Of a stretch of DNA of 64,000 bases, positions 49,539 to 57,830 are shown one piece after another. The first letter of the stretch is position 1. Each line of letters opens with the position of its first letter. Origin of the DNA: Lentzea sp. NBRC 105346 (lineage in GTDB: Bacteria > Actinomycetota > Actinomycetes > Mycobacteriales > Pseudonocardiaceae); NCBI RefSeq assembly GCF_030269605.1, contig NZ_BSTQ01000014.1, positions 217,623-281,622 of the forward strand. Direction: 5' to 3'. The notes below the pieces were generated by a model. The model had not been told where the DNA came from and made no database searches. It was given only the letters and a program-made list of their open reading frames with translations. The translations under genes were made by a program, and so were the position numbers.

Positions 49539-50478
49539 CCGAGCGCGCCAGCCGTTGCGACAGCTCGCGCATGTGGTCGATGAGCTCCGGCGGTTCCAGC
49601 ACGTCGAACTCGAGGTCGAGGTGCATCAGGTGGAACGCGATGGTGGTCAGTGACTCCGCACCGGACCGCAGCAGGCAGGTGTCCGCGTCGATCTCCTCCA
49701 GTTGCACCGACGTGGGTGTGGTGCGCTGGGCGACCACCGCGAGCGGCGCGTGGACGACCAGCACCGCCTGGTACGTGTAGGGGGACGAGGCGACCTGGCG
49801 GGACACGTACGACGCGAGGTCGTCGAACGGCGGCGTGCGCGGGGTGAACCGGCCGGCGAGCGTGGGGACGCCTTCGATCCGGTCGACACGGAAGGTCCGC
49901 CAGTCCTTGCGGATGACGTCCCATGCGACGAGGTACCAGCGGCGGCCGGTGTGCACGAGCCCGTGCGGTTCCACCAACCTGCGCGGCTCGGTGCCGCCGG
50001 TGTAGCCGAAGCGCAGCTGCTGGTGGTCACGGCACGCGCCGGCGATCACGGTCAGCGCCTCGGCGTCCACGGTCGGGCCGGCGGACGTCAGCGGCGTCGT
50101 GTGCACCTGCAGCGCCTGGACGCGACGCCGCAACCGGGACGGCAGCACCTGTTCGAGCTTCGCCAGCGCCCGCACGGACGTCTCCTCGATGCCCGTGATG
50201 GTGCCGTTCGCGGCCGTGCGCAACCCCACCGCGACCGCGACGGCCTCGTCGTCGTCCAGCAGCAACGGCGGCAGCTCCGCGCCCGCGCCGAGCTGGTAGC
50301 CGCCGGCGACGCCGGGCACGGAGTTGACCGGGTAGCCGAGGCTGCGCAGCTTGTCCACGTCACGGCGGATCGTGCGCACGTCCACGCCGAGGCGGCCCGC
50401 GAGCTCCGGTCCCGTCCAGTCGCGGCGGACCTGGAGCAGGGACAGCAGTTTGAGCAACCGTGCGGACGTCTCGAGCAT
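49507..50478 (-). CDS. DeoR-type HTH / WYL-domain transcriptional regulator
   Basis: 323 residues from the ATG at 50478. HTH_11 at 1-60 (LLKLLSLLQVRRDWTGPELA, then RLGVDVRTIRRDVDKLRSLG). The WYL domain spans about 140-210 (LRFGYTGGTEPRRLVEPHGL, then RRWYLVAWDVIRKDWRTFRV) and a WCX extension follows. Such proteins bind nucleic-acid-like or nucleotide ligands and regulate divergent genes. Here the divergent neighbour is the LuxR-STAND regulator, with operator-like dyads between (50500-50534). Confidence 0.9.
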   Translation of the reverse strand: MLETSARLLKLLSLLQVRRDWTGPELAGRLGVDVRTIRRDVDKLRSLGYPVNSVPGVAGGYQLGAGAELPPLLLDDDEAVAVAVGLRTAANGTITGIEETSVRALAKLEQVLPSRLRRRVQALQVHTTPLTSAGPTVDAEALTVIAGACRDHQQLRFGYTGGTEPRRLVEPHGLVHTGRRWYLVAWDVIRKDWRTFRVDRIEGVPTLAGRFTPRTPPFDDLASYVSRQVASSPYTYQAVLVVHAPLAVVAQRTTPTSVQLEEIDADTCLLRSGAESLTTIAFHLMHLDLEFDVLEPPELIDHMRELSQRLARSVSRSGRTPAP

Positions 50479-50499
50479 GCGCGCAGTCTGGCACGCATC

Positions 50500-50561
50500 G
50501 CGGACAAGACGTGTCCGCAAATACTTGAGGTATTCGTCTCGATACGGACAGCTACTAGGCT
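50500..50561. promoter_or_regulatory. Operator-like dyads and leaderless promoter between WYL and LuxR-STAND genes
   Basis: GCGGACA-N5-TGTCCGC (50500-50518) and AATAC-TTGAG-GTATT (50520-50534) are perfect inverted repeats. TAGGCT (50556-50561) is 7 nt before the LuxR-STAND GTG at 50569. The first dyad is 22 bp from the WYL start, well placed for autorepression. Confidence 0.6.
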
Positions 50562-50568
50562 TCCGTGG

Positions 50569-52884
50569 GTGACGGCGAGGACGTGTGAGATCTGCGGCGT
50601 CGCGCTCCAGCCCCGCGGCGGCAGACCGGCCAAGTACTGCTCGGACACCTGCCGGCAGCGCGGGCACCGGCGCCATCGGCAACCCGTGGCGCGGCTGGAA
50701 GGACTCGTCGGCCGCGACCGCGATCTGAGCAAGCTGCGCGCGCTGGTCAGGTCCAACCGGCTCGTCACGCTCGTCGGGCCCGGCGGGGTCGGCAAGACCC
50801 GGCTGGTGCTGGAGCTCGTCAACGGCGACGCGGCCGCCCGGCTGGTGGAGCTGGACTCCATCGCCGACGCGGAGCACCTGTTACCCGCGGTCGCCGCGGC
50901 GTTCGGCGCGGACGAACGCGGTGGCGTCACGATGATCGACGCACTCGTGCGGGCCACCGGCGAGCGGCGGGTGCTGCTCGTGCTGGACAACTGCGAGCAC
51001 CTCGCCGAACCGTGCGCGCTGCTCGTCGACGAACTGCTGAAGCGCTGCCCCGGCCTGCGCATCGTGACCACGAGCCGGGAAGCGCTGCGGGTGCCCGGCG
51101 AGGTCGTGTACCGGGTCGGCGCGCTGTCGCTGCCCGCGCCGAACGCCGAGGACCGCGCCGAGCTCCTGCGGTCCGAAGCGGTGCAGCTGTTCCTGGACCG
51201 GGCCCGCGCGGCCGATCCGGACGTCGAGCTCACCGACGAGAACGCCTTGGTGCTGGGGTGGATCTGCCGCCGGCTCGACGGGCTGCCGCTCGCGATCGAG
51301 CTCGCCGCCCGGCGCGCGGGAGCGCTCTCGTTCGACCAGATCCTCGGCGGGCTGCACGTGCAGCTCCTCACCGATGGCGCGCGAACAGCGCCCGCGCGCC
51401 ACCGCGAGCTGGCGGCGGCGATCGAGTGGAGCGACCGGCTGCTCGACCCCGCCGAGCGCGTCGTGTTCCGGCGGCTCGCCGTGCTCGCGGGCGGGTTCGA
51501 CCTCGCGGGCGCCACGGCGGTGTGCGCGGGCGAGGGCATTGAGGCCGACGCCGTGGCGCGGCTGGTGTGCAACCTGGAGGCGAAGTCCCTCGTCGTGCGG
51601 ATGCGCGACACCGGGCGGTTCCGGCAGCTCAACGTGATCCGGGCCTACGCGTTCGACCGGCTCGTCGAGTCCGGTGAGCTGACGATGGTCCAGAACCGGG
51701 CGGTGGACTGGCTGGTGCGGCTGGCCGGCCCGGTGTGCGGGACGCTGGTGCTCGGCGAGGAGCTGGGCCGCGAGCTGTGCCGGGAACAGGAGAACCTCGC
51801 CGCGGCGGTGGCCTGTACTTCCGGAGAACCGGAGGTGGTGCTCGCCGTCGCGCTCGTGCGGTGCTGGTACCGGCAGGGACAGATCACGCCGGCTCGGCAG
51901 TTGATCGCCGAGGTGCTCGAGCGGGTGCCGGACTCCGAGTCGCGCGGCGATGTGTTGTCGTTGTCGGCAGTGCTGGCGTGCCTGCAGGGGGAGCACGAGA
52001 CGGGCGCCCCGCTGGCGGAGGAGGCGGTGCGGCTGGCCCGCGGCCGCGGCTGCCCGGACGGTCTGGCCAACGCCCTGGACGCACGCGCCCTCGCGTTGCT
52101 GTGCAGCGGCGAGCACACGGCGGCGGTGGCGTCGTACCGGGAGTGCCTGGAGATCGTCGAGTCGCGCGGGCGGCCGGTGGACGCGGCGATCGCGCGCAAC
52201 CGGCTCTCGTGGGCGTTGGTGCAGAGCGGTGAGGTCGCCGCGGCGGCCGAGGTGCTGGCTGACGCGGTGGAGGTGCTGCGGGCGGACGCGACACCGCAAC
52301 ACCTGCCGGCCGCGTTGCACACGGAGGGCGCGATCCGGCTCGGCACGGGGGAGTGGGACGTCGCCGAGGCCGCGTTCACGGAGGCACTGCGGGCGTCGAC
52401 GTTGTCGAGCCCGTTCTCGTTGTACTCCATGGAAGGCCTCGCGGTGACGGCTGCCGCCTCGGGTGACGCGCGGCGGGCCCTGCGGCTCGCGGCGGCGGTC
52501 GCGCGGGTGCGGGAGACGTCGCAGCGTCCACCCGAGGTGTATTGGCGGCGCGTGGTGGGCGACGCGATCACGCAGGCGCGCGGCAGGCTGTCCAGCTCCG
52601 CGGTGACGGCCGCCGAGACGTCCGGGCGGCGGCTGCGCGGCGAGGAGCTCGTGGCGTACGCGTTGAACTCCGATCGGGACGGGCCGTTGAGCCCACGCGA
52701 GTTCGAGATCGCGCGGCTGGTCGCGGCCGGGCGCACGAACCGGGAGATCGCGGCTCGGCTCGCCGTCTCAACCGGCACCGTCGCGACGCATCTCAACAGC
52801 ATCCGCGACAAGCTTGGCCTGCGAACACGCACCCGGATCGCCCTGTGGGTGAAGGAATCCGCGTTTCGTGACGTGACCGCTTGA
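50569..52884 (+). CDS. LuxR-type STAND regulator with N-terminal Cys4 knuckle
   Basis: 771 residues from the GTG at 50569. Residues 6-28 hold CEIC…CSDTC (C6, C9, C24, C28), a probable zinc knuckle, followed by the basic RQRGHRRHRQP. The P-loop is GPGGVGKT (70-77), and VLLVLDNCEHLAEP is Walker B. NB-ARC and winged-helix regions follow, then TPR-like helices. The C-terminal LuxR HTH is about 700-765 (LSPREFEIARLVAAGRTNRE, then IAARLAVSTGTVATHLNSIR). This is a MalT/LAL-like architecture with an added zinc motif. Targets are unknown; the Tat dioxygenase gene starts 63 bp downstream. Confidence 0.88.
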   Translation: MTARTCEICGVALQPRGGRPAKYCSDTCRQRGHRRHRQPVARLEGLVGRDRDLSKLRALVRSNRLVTLVGPGGVGKTRLVLELVNGDAAARLVELDSIADAEHLLPAVAAAFGADERGGVTMIDALVRATGERRVLLVLDNCEHLAEPCALLVDELLKRCPGLRIVTTSREALRVPGEVVYRVGALSLPAPNAEDRAELLRSEAVQLFLDRARAADPDVELTDENALVLGWICRRLDGLPLAIELAARRAGALSFDQILGGLHVQLLTDGARTAPARHRELAAAIEWSDRLLDPAERVVFRRLAVLAGGFDLAGATAVCAGEGIEADAVARLVCNLEAKSLVVRMRDTGRFRQLNVIRAYAFDRLVESGELTMVQNRAVDWLVRLAGPVCGTLVLGEELGRELCREQENLAAAVACTSGEPEVVLAVALVRCWYRQGQITPARQLIAEVLERVPDSESRGDVLSLSAVLACLQGEHETGAPLAEEAVRLARGRGCPDGLANALDARALALLCSGEHTAAVASYRECLEIVESRGRPVDAAIARNRLSWALVQSGEVAAAAEVLADAVEVLRADATPQHLPAALHTEGAIRLGTGEWDVAEAAFTEALRASTLSSPFSLYSMEGLAVTAAASGDARRALRLAAAVARVRETSQRPPEVYWRRVVGDAITQARGRLSSSAVTAAETSGRRLRGEELVAYALNSDRDGPLSPREFEIARLVAAGRTNREIAARLAVSTGTVATHLNSIRDKLGLRTRTRIALWVKESAFRDVTA

Positions 52885-52947
52885 TAGATGTGGTCGCGCT
52901 TCCTCGTCGCTTGGCTCGAATCGCCAGATTCCCTGCGAGGAGGTCCC

Positions 52948-53610
52948 ATGCCACCGCAAGACCCGTCCAGGCGCGCGTTCATGAAGTCCGGAGCGCTGGG
53001 CGTGACGTCCGTGGCCATCGCGGCCGCCGCCAGCGCGCCGACGTACGCGGCGCCCCGGCCCAGCGACGCGCCGTTGCCGATCACGCCGTCGTGCTCGGGT
53101 CACGAGACGCCGTCGTCGGTCGAGGGTCCCCTGTTCAAGCCGAACTCCCCGGAGCGCACGAACCTGGTGACGCCGGGCATCACCGGCGTGTTCCTGTCGT
53201 TGCGCGGTGTCGTGTACGACCGCGAGTGCAAGCCGCTGCCCGGTGTGCTGATCGACTTCTGGCAGTGCGACCAGCACGGCGACTACGACGAGGTCGGTTT
53301 CTCCCTGCGCGGCCACCAGCTGACCGACGCCTCCGGTGGGTACAAGCTCGACACCATCGTCCCGCGCGACTACTGGGGCAGATGGGGCCGCCGCGGCGCG
53401 CACATCCACGTGCAGGTGCAGGCGCCGAACGGCCCCGTGCTGGTGACGCAGCTGTACTTCCCGGACGACACGCAGGCCTACGGCCGTGACTTCGCCGCCC
53501 ACAACGCGGGCGACCAGTTCTTCAACCGCGCCTGCGTGATCACGCTCGGGCCGCTGCGCGGCGGGCGCTACGCCGGCCGTTTCGACTTCGTCATCAAGAC
53601 TTCGGCCTGA
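52948..53610 (+). CDS. Tat-exported intradiol ring-cleavage dioxygenase-like protein
   Basis: 220 residues from the ATG at 52948 (GAGGAGG upstream). The twin-arginine signal is SRRAFMKSGALG (7-18), with an Ala-rich core. The intradiol fold has candidate Fe(III) ligands Y113 (GDYDEVGF), Y142 (PRDYWGRWG), H152 and H154 (RGAHIHVQV), the Tyr2-His2 set of protocatechuate 3,4-dioxygenase. Exported members are common in actinomycetes and may act on lignin-derived or cell-wall aromatics. The next gene starts 10 bp downstream and is probably co-transcribed. Confidence 0.87.
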   Translation: MPPQDPSRRAFMKSGALGVTSVAIAAAASAPTYAAPRPSDAPLPITPSCSGHETPSSVEGPLFKPNSPERTNLVTPGITGVFLSLRGVVYDRECKPLPGVLIDFWQCDQHGDYDEVGFSLRGHQLTDASGGYKLDTIVPRDYWGRWGRRGAHIHVQVQAPNGPVLVTQLYFPDDTQAYGRDFAAHNAGDQFFNRACVITLGPLRGGRYAGRFDFVIKTSA

Positions 53611-53620
53611 GGAGGGTTTG

Positions 53621-54667
53621 ATGTTCACGCGAATCCTGGTCGCGGTCTCCCTGATCGTCGCCGTTGCCCCTGCGTCGGCGTCGGCGTCCGCCCGCGGGTG
53701 GACGCCGACGCCCTCCGGGGTCGAGAAGGGCGACATCACCGCCGTCGCCGCCCTCGACGCCCAGCGCGCGTGGGCCGTCGGCTACCGGCTGGTCTCCGAC
53801 AACGAGGCCCGTCCGGTCGCGTTGCGCTGGAACGGTTCCTCGTGGGCGCAGGAGTCCGAGCTGCCGCGCGACAGCTTCCCGTTCGGGCTGGAAGTCCGGT
53901 CGCCCTCGGACATCTGGACCATCGGTGACGGTGTGCAGCACTGGAACGGGTCCACGTGGTCGGCCGCTTCGTTCCCGCCCGCCTCGGACGGCTACTTCAT
54001 GCCGGAGTCGCTCGACTCGGTGCCTTCCGGTCAGGCGTGGGTGGTCGGGCGGCTGGTCAACGACTCGGTGAAGGACCAGCATCCCGTCGCATACGCGTGG
54101 AACGGCACGGCGTGGAGCCGGGTGTCCTTGCCCGACCTGGGGATCGGCGCGCTGCAGTCCGTGGTCGCGGTGGCGCCCAACAACATCTGGGCCGCCGGGT
54201 TCGCCGCGGGCACGCCGCAGACCTCTCTGGTCGTCCACTTCGACGGTGTCTCGTGGCAGCGCGTCTCGTCGCCGTCCGTGCCGGGTGCGCACACGTGGAT
54301 CTCGGGCCTGTACGCGTCCGGTGGTGAGCTCTTCGCCGTGGGCGGCAGCAACTCCGGTGCCGCCGACCGTCCGTTCGCCGCGCGCTGGGACGGGCGTCAG
54401 TGGGCCGTGACCCGGACGCCTCCGATCGCGGACGGCCGGCTGCGGGCCGTGACGGCCACCGGTGACGGATCGGTGTACGCGGTCGGTGGCAAGGGTGCGG
54501 TGACCGTGTTGCTGCGGTACCACCCGGTGTTGCGCGCGTGGACGCGGGTGTCCGCGCCGGACCTCGTGGTGCGCGGGTTCTCCGGGGTCCCTGGGTCTTC
54601 GGGCCTGTGGGCCGTCGGCATCTCGCATCAGGGCGACCTCGTGCCGGTAATCACTCGAACTCGCTAG
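53621..54667 (+). CDS. Exported beta-propeller-like protein
   Basis: 348 residues from the ATG at 53621 (GAGGAGGG upstream). Residues 1-24 are a signal peptide (ILVAVSLIVAVAPASASASA). The mature part repeats a 45-50-residue unit with W-N/D-G-x-x-W cores: RWNGSSWAQE, HWNGSTWSAA, AWNGTAWSRV, HFDGVSWQRV and RWDGRQWAVT. Each is paired with DIWTIGD/NIWAAGF/GLWAVGI strands. This implies a six- or seven-bladed propeller. No catalytic residues are evident, so it may be a binding protein. It follows the dioxygenase gene by 10 bp. Confidence 0.8.
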   Translation: MFTRILVAVSLIVAVAPASASASARGWTPTPSGVEKGDITAVAALDAQRAWAVGYRLVSDNEARPVALRWNGSSWAQESELPRDSFPFGLEVRSPSDIWTIGDGVQHWNGSTWSAASFPPASDGYFMPESLDSVPSGQAWVVGRLVNDSVKDQHPVAYAWNGTAWSRVSLPDLGIGALQSVVAVAPNNIWAAGFAAGTPQTSLVVHFDGVSWQRVSSPSVPGAHTWISGLYASGGELFAVGGSNSGAADRPFAARWDGRQWAVTRTPPIADGRLRAVTATGDGSVYAVGGKGAVTVLLRYHPVLRAWTRVSAPDLVVRGFSGVPGSSGLWAVGISHQGDLVPVITRTR

Positions 54668-54674
54668 GTTCGGT

Positions 54675-54816
54675 GGTGTAGGGTCGTTTTCATGACTGCC
54701 GGGTCGGCCTCAGGCCGTGCACAGAACGGTCGCCCGGCCGCGGCTTGATCCGCGGCCCGCCTCCCTCCGCGTTGTGTCCGTTGTGGACCGATGCGCGGGA
54801 GAGGAGGTGAATGCGC
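54675..54816 (+). promoter_or_regulatory. Probable structured leader of the S1-domain gene
   Basis: TAGGGT (near 54676) could be a -10, which would give a leader of about 130 nt. Within it CCGCGG-N6-CCGCGG (about 54739-54756) can form a hairpin, and a Shine-Dalgarno GAGAGGAGGT lies at 54799-54808. This contrasts with the leaderless genes elsewhere in the window. Boundaries are approximate. Confidence 0.35.
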
Positions 54817-55008
54817 ATGAATCCCACTGTTGGAGAGGTCTTCTCCGGCACCGTGGTCAAGGTGCTCCCGTTCGGGGCGTTCGTCGAACACCCGAACGGG
54901 AAGCACGGACTACTGCATGGTCAGCAGCCCGTTGAAGGGGCGACCGTCCAGGTCCGTGTCCTTGCCGTGGACGACGAGAAGCAGCGGTTCAGCCTCGAGC
55001 TGGCCTAG
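54817..55008 (+). CDS. Single S1 RNA-binding domain protein
   Basis: 63 residues. The ATG at 54817 is chosen because it is 8 nt from GAGAGGAGGT; the ATG at 54811 is only 2 nt away. The protein is almost exactly one OB-fold S1 domain (VGEVFSGTVVKVLPFGAFVE, then KHGLLHG, VQVRVLAVDDEKQRFSLEL). It is expected to bind RNA or single-stranded nucleic acid in the cytoplasm, perhaps on the ribosome. Stand-alone S1 mini-proteins are common in actinomycetes, with undefined roles. Confidence 0.82.
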   Translation: MNPTVGEVFSGTVVKVLPFGAFVEHPNGKHGLLHGQQPVEGATVQVRVLAVDDEKQRFSLELA

Positions 55009-55047
55009 TTTCTGAGCAAGTGTGTGGCTCCGGCGCGCGACGGAGCT

Positions 55048-55518
55048 TCACCCTCGCTTCGCACCGTCGGGCCACACGACCTCGACGGGCACGCCGGAAG
55101 CCTGTGCCTCCTCAACGACTTCAGCTGTCCCACCACGCCCGCCGGGCTGCCCGTCCCACACCGCGATGAGCAGCTCGACGCTCGCCAGCATGCGCTGGTT
55201 CGCGGCCACATATGCGTTGCGCCCCGAATACTGCAGCGGCAGCACGGAAACCACGGTCGCCCGCGACCGCAGTTCGTCGTACTCGTCCACCTGGTGCGGC
55301 TTCAGCTTGTCCCGATAGTCCAATGCGGGCAGCACGACCTCGACCGCGCCGCCGACGTCGAGCACGGCGCGCGCGAACACCTGGTCCGCCCCCGGTGCCA
55401 GGCAGGTCACGCCGACCACAGGTGGCGGGAACTGCCCGAGCACGTTGAGGATTCCTTGGCGCACCAGGGGAACGCACGTCGGCACGAGGTTGCTGTGCCC
55501 GGTGATGCCGACCCGCAT
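55048..55518 (-). CDS. SLOG-superfamily nucleotide-binding-like protein
   Basis: 156 residues. It has a Rossmann-like pattern: MRVGITGHSNL at the start, VGVTCLAPGADQVFARAVLD in the middle, and LLIAVWDGQPGGRGGTAEVV, then ASGVPVEVVWPDG at the end. The GGxGGTAE turn resembles the phosphate-binding turn of SLOG/LOG/DprA folds, which bind nucleotides or nucleotide-derived signals. The ATG overlaps the stop of the upstream XRE-TPR gene (TGATG), so the two are translationally coupled. It is too divergent for an enzymatic assignment. Confidence 0.7.
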   Translation of the reverse strand: MRVGITGHSNLVPTCVPLVRQGILNVLGQFPPPVVGVTCLAPGADQVFARAVLDVGGAVEVVLPALDYRDKLKPHQVDEYDELRSRATVVSVLPLQYSGRNAYVAANQRMLASVELLIAVWDGQPGGRGGTAEVVEEAQASGVPVEVVWPDGAKRG

Positions 55519-57080
55519 CAAGCCGTCCGGATGGCGCGGATCGCCTCCGTGGTGTCCTGCACCGCCTTGAGGTGACGGTGCCTGGACGCCTCCTTGGCGA
55601 AGTCCTGCAGCTTGCGCAGCACGCGGCCGGACGAGAGTTTCGCCGCGGTCGGCAGCACCTCGTTGATCAGGCCGCAGGCGGCCTCCGGGTCACCCGCGAC
55701 CATCTTCGTGCGGGCCAGGCCGATCACGTCGAACGCCCGGTTGCGCACCTTGGACGGGTCACGCAGTTCCAGTGCGCGGCGGATGTGTTGTTCCGCGTAC
55801 ACCGCCTGCTTCGGGTCGTGCACCGCCAGGTCGCGGCACCTCGCGCCGATCACGCCTTCCAGTTCCGCCTCGTCGAAACTGCGCAGGAACTGCGGCTCGT
55901 TCGCCGTGTCCCGGCGCGCGAAGCTGTCCTGAGCCATGCCGACCGCGTGGTGGAACTCGCGCACCTGACCCATTTGCGCGTACGCCCACGCCTCGCGTGT
56001 GAGCAGCAGCGCCCGGAGCGTCGGTGTACCGGTCCGGCGGGTTCCGTACTGGCCGAGCTGCACCAGGTCCAGTCCGTCGTCCGCGCGGCCCAGGTCGAAC
56101 ATCTGCCTCGCCATCGCTGCCAAACACAATGCTGCGAAACCGTCGTTGTGGCCGGCCTTCGCCATCCGGACCGCCAGCACGTAGTAACGCTGGGCCGCGT
56201 CGTGCAGCCCCGCGTCGAACGACATGCTCGCCGCCACTTTGGACAGTTCCGCGCCGATGAAGAACGCCCGCTCCGTCGTCGGGCCCGCCGGCGCCCGCTG
56301 CAGTCGTTCGGCCAGCTCGTCGAGCTGACCGAGGACGGCCTTGCGCGCCAACCCGTATCCGCCCCGGCCTCCCCAGCCGCGCAGCCCGTCCGCGACATGC
56401 TGCATCGCGACGAGCTCCTCCTCACTGATCGCCGATGCCGACGACCAACGCGAGAAGTTCTGCAGCGGGTGCAACCACCGCTGCAGCGGCTCGACCAGTG
56501 CGGATCCCACCGTCACCGCGGCGGCTCCCGTGAGCGCCGCTCGTCTGCTGATCGCCAAGTCGCTCCTCGCCGTCTCCTCGACCGAACGGGCAATGCTCGT
56601 CGCGTCCCACGGAGCCGCGAGCACATCGGGCGGAGCCGCGCTCTCGGGGCCCGCTTGGCTTGGGATGACGGCGCGGTCGAACCACAGCCGTTCAGTCGGT
56701 ACGCGCATCACCTGCGCGAAGTGCCGCAGCTTGTCCAGTCGCTCGATCGGGTTCTCCCCGGACTCGTAGCGGGACAGCTGCGCCTGGCTGATGCCCAGCC
56801 AGGCCGCCATGCGATCCTGAGTCACCCTGCTGACGTGCTGCGGGTTGTGCCGGTACGCGGAGATCACCGCACCCATGTCGCGGTCGGTGAACGCGGCCTG
56901 CATCGCCGGGTGGTCCCAGAACGAGTCCGGTACCTCCGGCGGGCCGTGGACGTCTGCTCGCGCGTTGCGCCGGCACCGGTGACACAAGCGATCCGTGTTG
57001 TCGGCCGCGATGAACGCTCCACACGGGCAAGCGCGCCTGGTGGTGGGTCTCCTACCAGCCATCCGCATCGCCCCCGTCAC
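55518..57080 (-). CDS. XRE-TPR regulator (NsdA-like)
   Basis: 520 residues. A Cys-rich N-terminus (ACPCGAFIA, then DRLCHRCRR) precedes an XRE helix-turn-helix at about 85-120 (VTQDRMAAWLGISQAQLSRY, then ESGENPIERLDKLRHFAQVM). A hydrophobic Ala-rich segment (ISRRAALTGAAAVTVGSALV) follows near 180, and TPR-like helices run from about 215 to the end. This resembles Streptomyces NsdA-type regulators, which affect sporulation and antibiotic production. GTG at 57080, or ATG at 57068, as start. Coupled to the SLOG gene downstream. Confidence 0.8.
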   Translation of the reverse strand: MTGAMRMAGRRPTTRRACPCGAFIAADNTDRLCHRCRRNARADVHGPPEVPDSFWDHPAMQAAFTDRDMGAVISAYRHNPQHVSRVTQDRMAAWLGISQAQLSRYESGENPIERLDKLRHFAQVMRVPTERLWFDRAVIPSQAGPESAAPPDVLAAPWDATSIARSVEETARSDLAISRRAALTGAAAVTVGSALVEPLQRWLHPLQNFSRWSSASAISEEELVAMQHVADGLRGWGGRGGYGLARKAVLGQLDELAERLQRAPAGPTTERAFFIGAELSKVAASMSFDAGLHDAAQRYYVLAVRMAKAGHNDGFAALCLAAMARQMFDLGRADDGLDLVQLGQYGTRRTGTPTLRALLLTREAWAYAQMGQVREFHHAVGMAQDSFARRDTANEPQFLRSFDEAELEGVIGARCRDLAVHDPKQAVYAEQHIRRALELRDPSKVRNRAFDVIGLARTKMVAGDPEAACGLINEVLPTAAKLSSGRVLRKLQDFAKEASRHRHLKAVQDTTEAIRAIRTA

Positions 57081-57333
57081 TGAGCGTGTTAAGAGTGTAA
57101 TGAATGGTGATCAGGAGTCCATGCATCTCATGCATAAGTCGTAATGAGTGGCGTGTCGCAACGACCGCTCACCCGTGCGGTGGATCAGCTTGATGCATCC
57201 GCTGCATGAAGCCGATCCGCCGGCCGAATGGTGTTGTCGACAACTGGGACGCACCCTGCACATCAGCAGGTGACGGGCCGATCCCCTTCATCTGTGACCA
57301 GTGCCTGACCCACCACCGGGGAGGACGTCGCCG
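57081..57333. other. 253-bp AT-richer divergent control region
   Basis: No gene is seen. The first ~110 bp are AT-richer than the surroundings and contain ATGCATCTCATGCAT (about 57122-57136), a near repeat at 57192-57206 (GATGCATCCGCTGCATG), and the 12-bp palindrome GTTGTCGACAAC (57233-57244). TACACT on the minus strand (about 57094-57099) is a likely -10 for the XRE-TPR gene. The region probably holds operators for that gene and for the one at 57334. Confidence 0.5.
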
Positions 57334-57819
57334 ATGACACTCACTACCGCGGAAACCGGAACTTCCGGGATTCCACAGAACAGAGGGCACGACCGGCTGA
57401 TCGGTGAAGCCGTGGCCGGCTACCGCCTGCTCGGGTGGCAGGTGTCGGTGACCGAGCAGGGTGTCTTCCTTCCGCTCGGCCCCGCGACGACAGCCCTGGC
57501 GATGCCGGCCCGCATCGGTTCGCGGGTGCTGGCGGACCTCAAGTCGCGCATGCTGGCCGGACCCGTCACGGTCATCCCCGGCCCGCGTGAGCACTGGGTC
57601 TTCCTCGCCGAGCTGGTCGCCCTGCTGCCGACGCACCTGAAGGCGCCGCCGGAGGTGCAGTTCGTCCGGTCACCGCACCGGATCGCGCTCCCACCGACGA
57701 TGACCAGGTACGGCTCGCTGCGCTGGGCCAACCCGCCGTCACACAGCAGGCACTGGTTCCCGCCCTTCACCGCCGTGCTCGCGCTGGCCCGCCAGGCCAC
57801 CGCGGAGGACCGCCGTTAA
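57334..57819 (+). CDS. Hypothetical protein, divergent from the XRE-TPR/SLOG pair
   Basis: 161 residues from the ATG at 57334 (GGGGAGGA 9 nt upstream). GEAVAGYRLLGWQVSVTEQG, then VFLPLGPATTALAMPARIGS and VTVIPGPREHWVFLAEL. This resembles short actinomycete proteins with a primase/polymerase-like beginning, but no catalytic Asp/His motif of an archaeo-eukaryotic primase is visible, so no function is assigned. No signal peptide. The C-terminal SLRWANPPSHSRHWFPPF is rich in aromatics. Its position suggests control by the XRE-TPR protein. Confidence 0.7.
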   Translation: MTLTTAETGTSGIPQNRGHDRLIGEAVAGYRLLGWQVSVTEQGVFLPLGPATTALAMPARIGSRVLADLKSRMLAGPVTVIPGPREHWVFLAELVALLPTHLKAPPEVQFVRSPHRIALPPTMTRYGSLRWANPPSHSRHWFPPFTAVLALARQATAEDRR

Positions 57820-57830
57820 ATAATCGCGGG

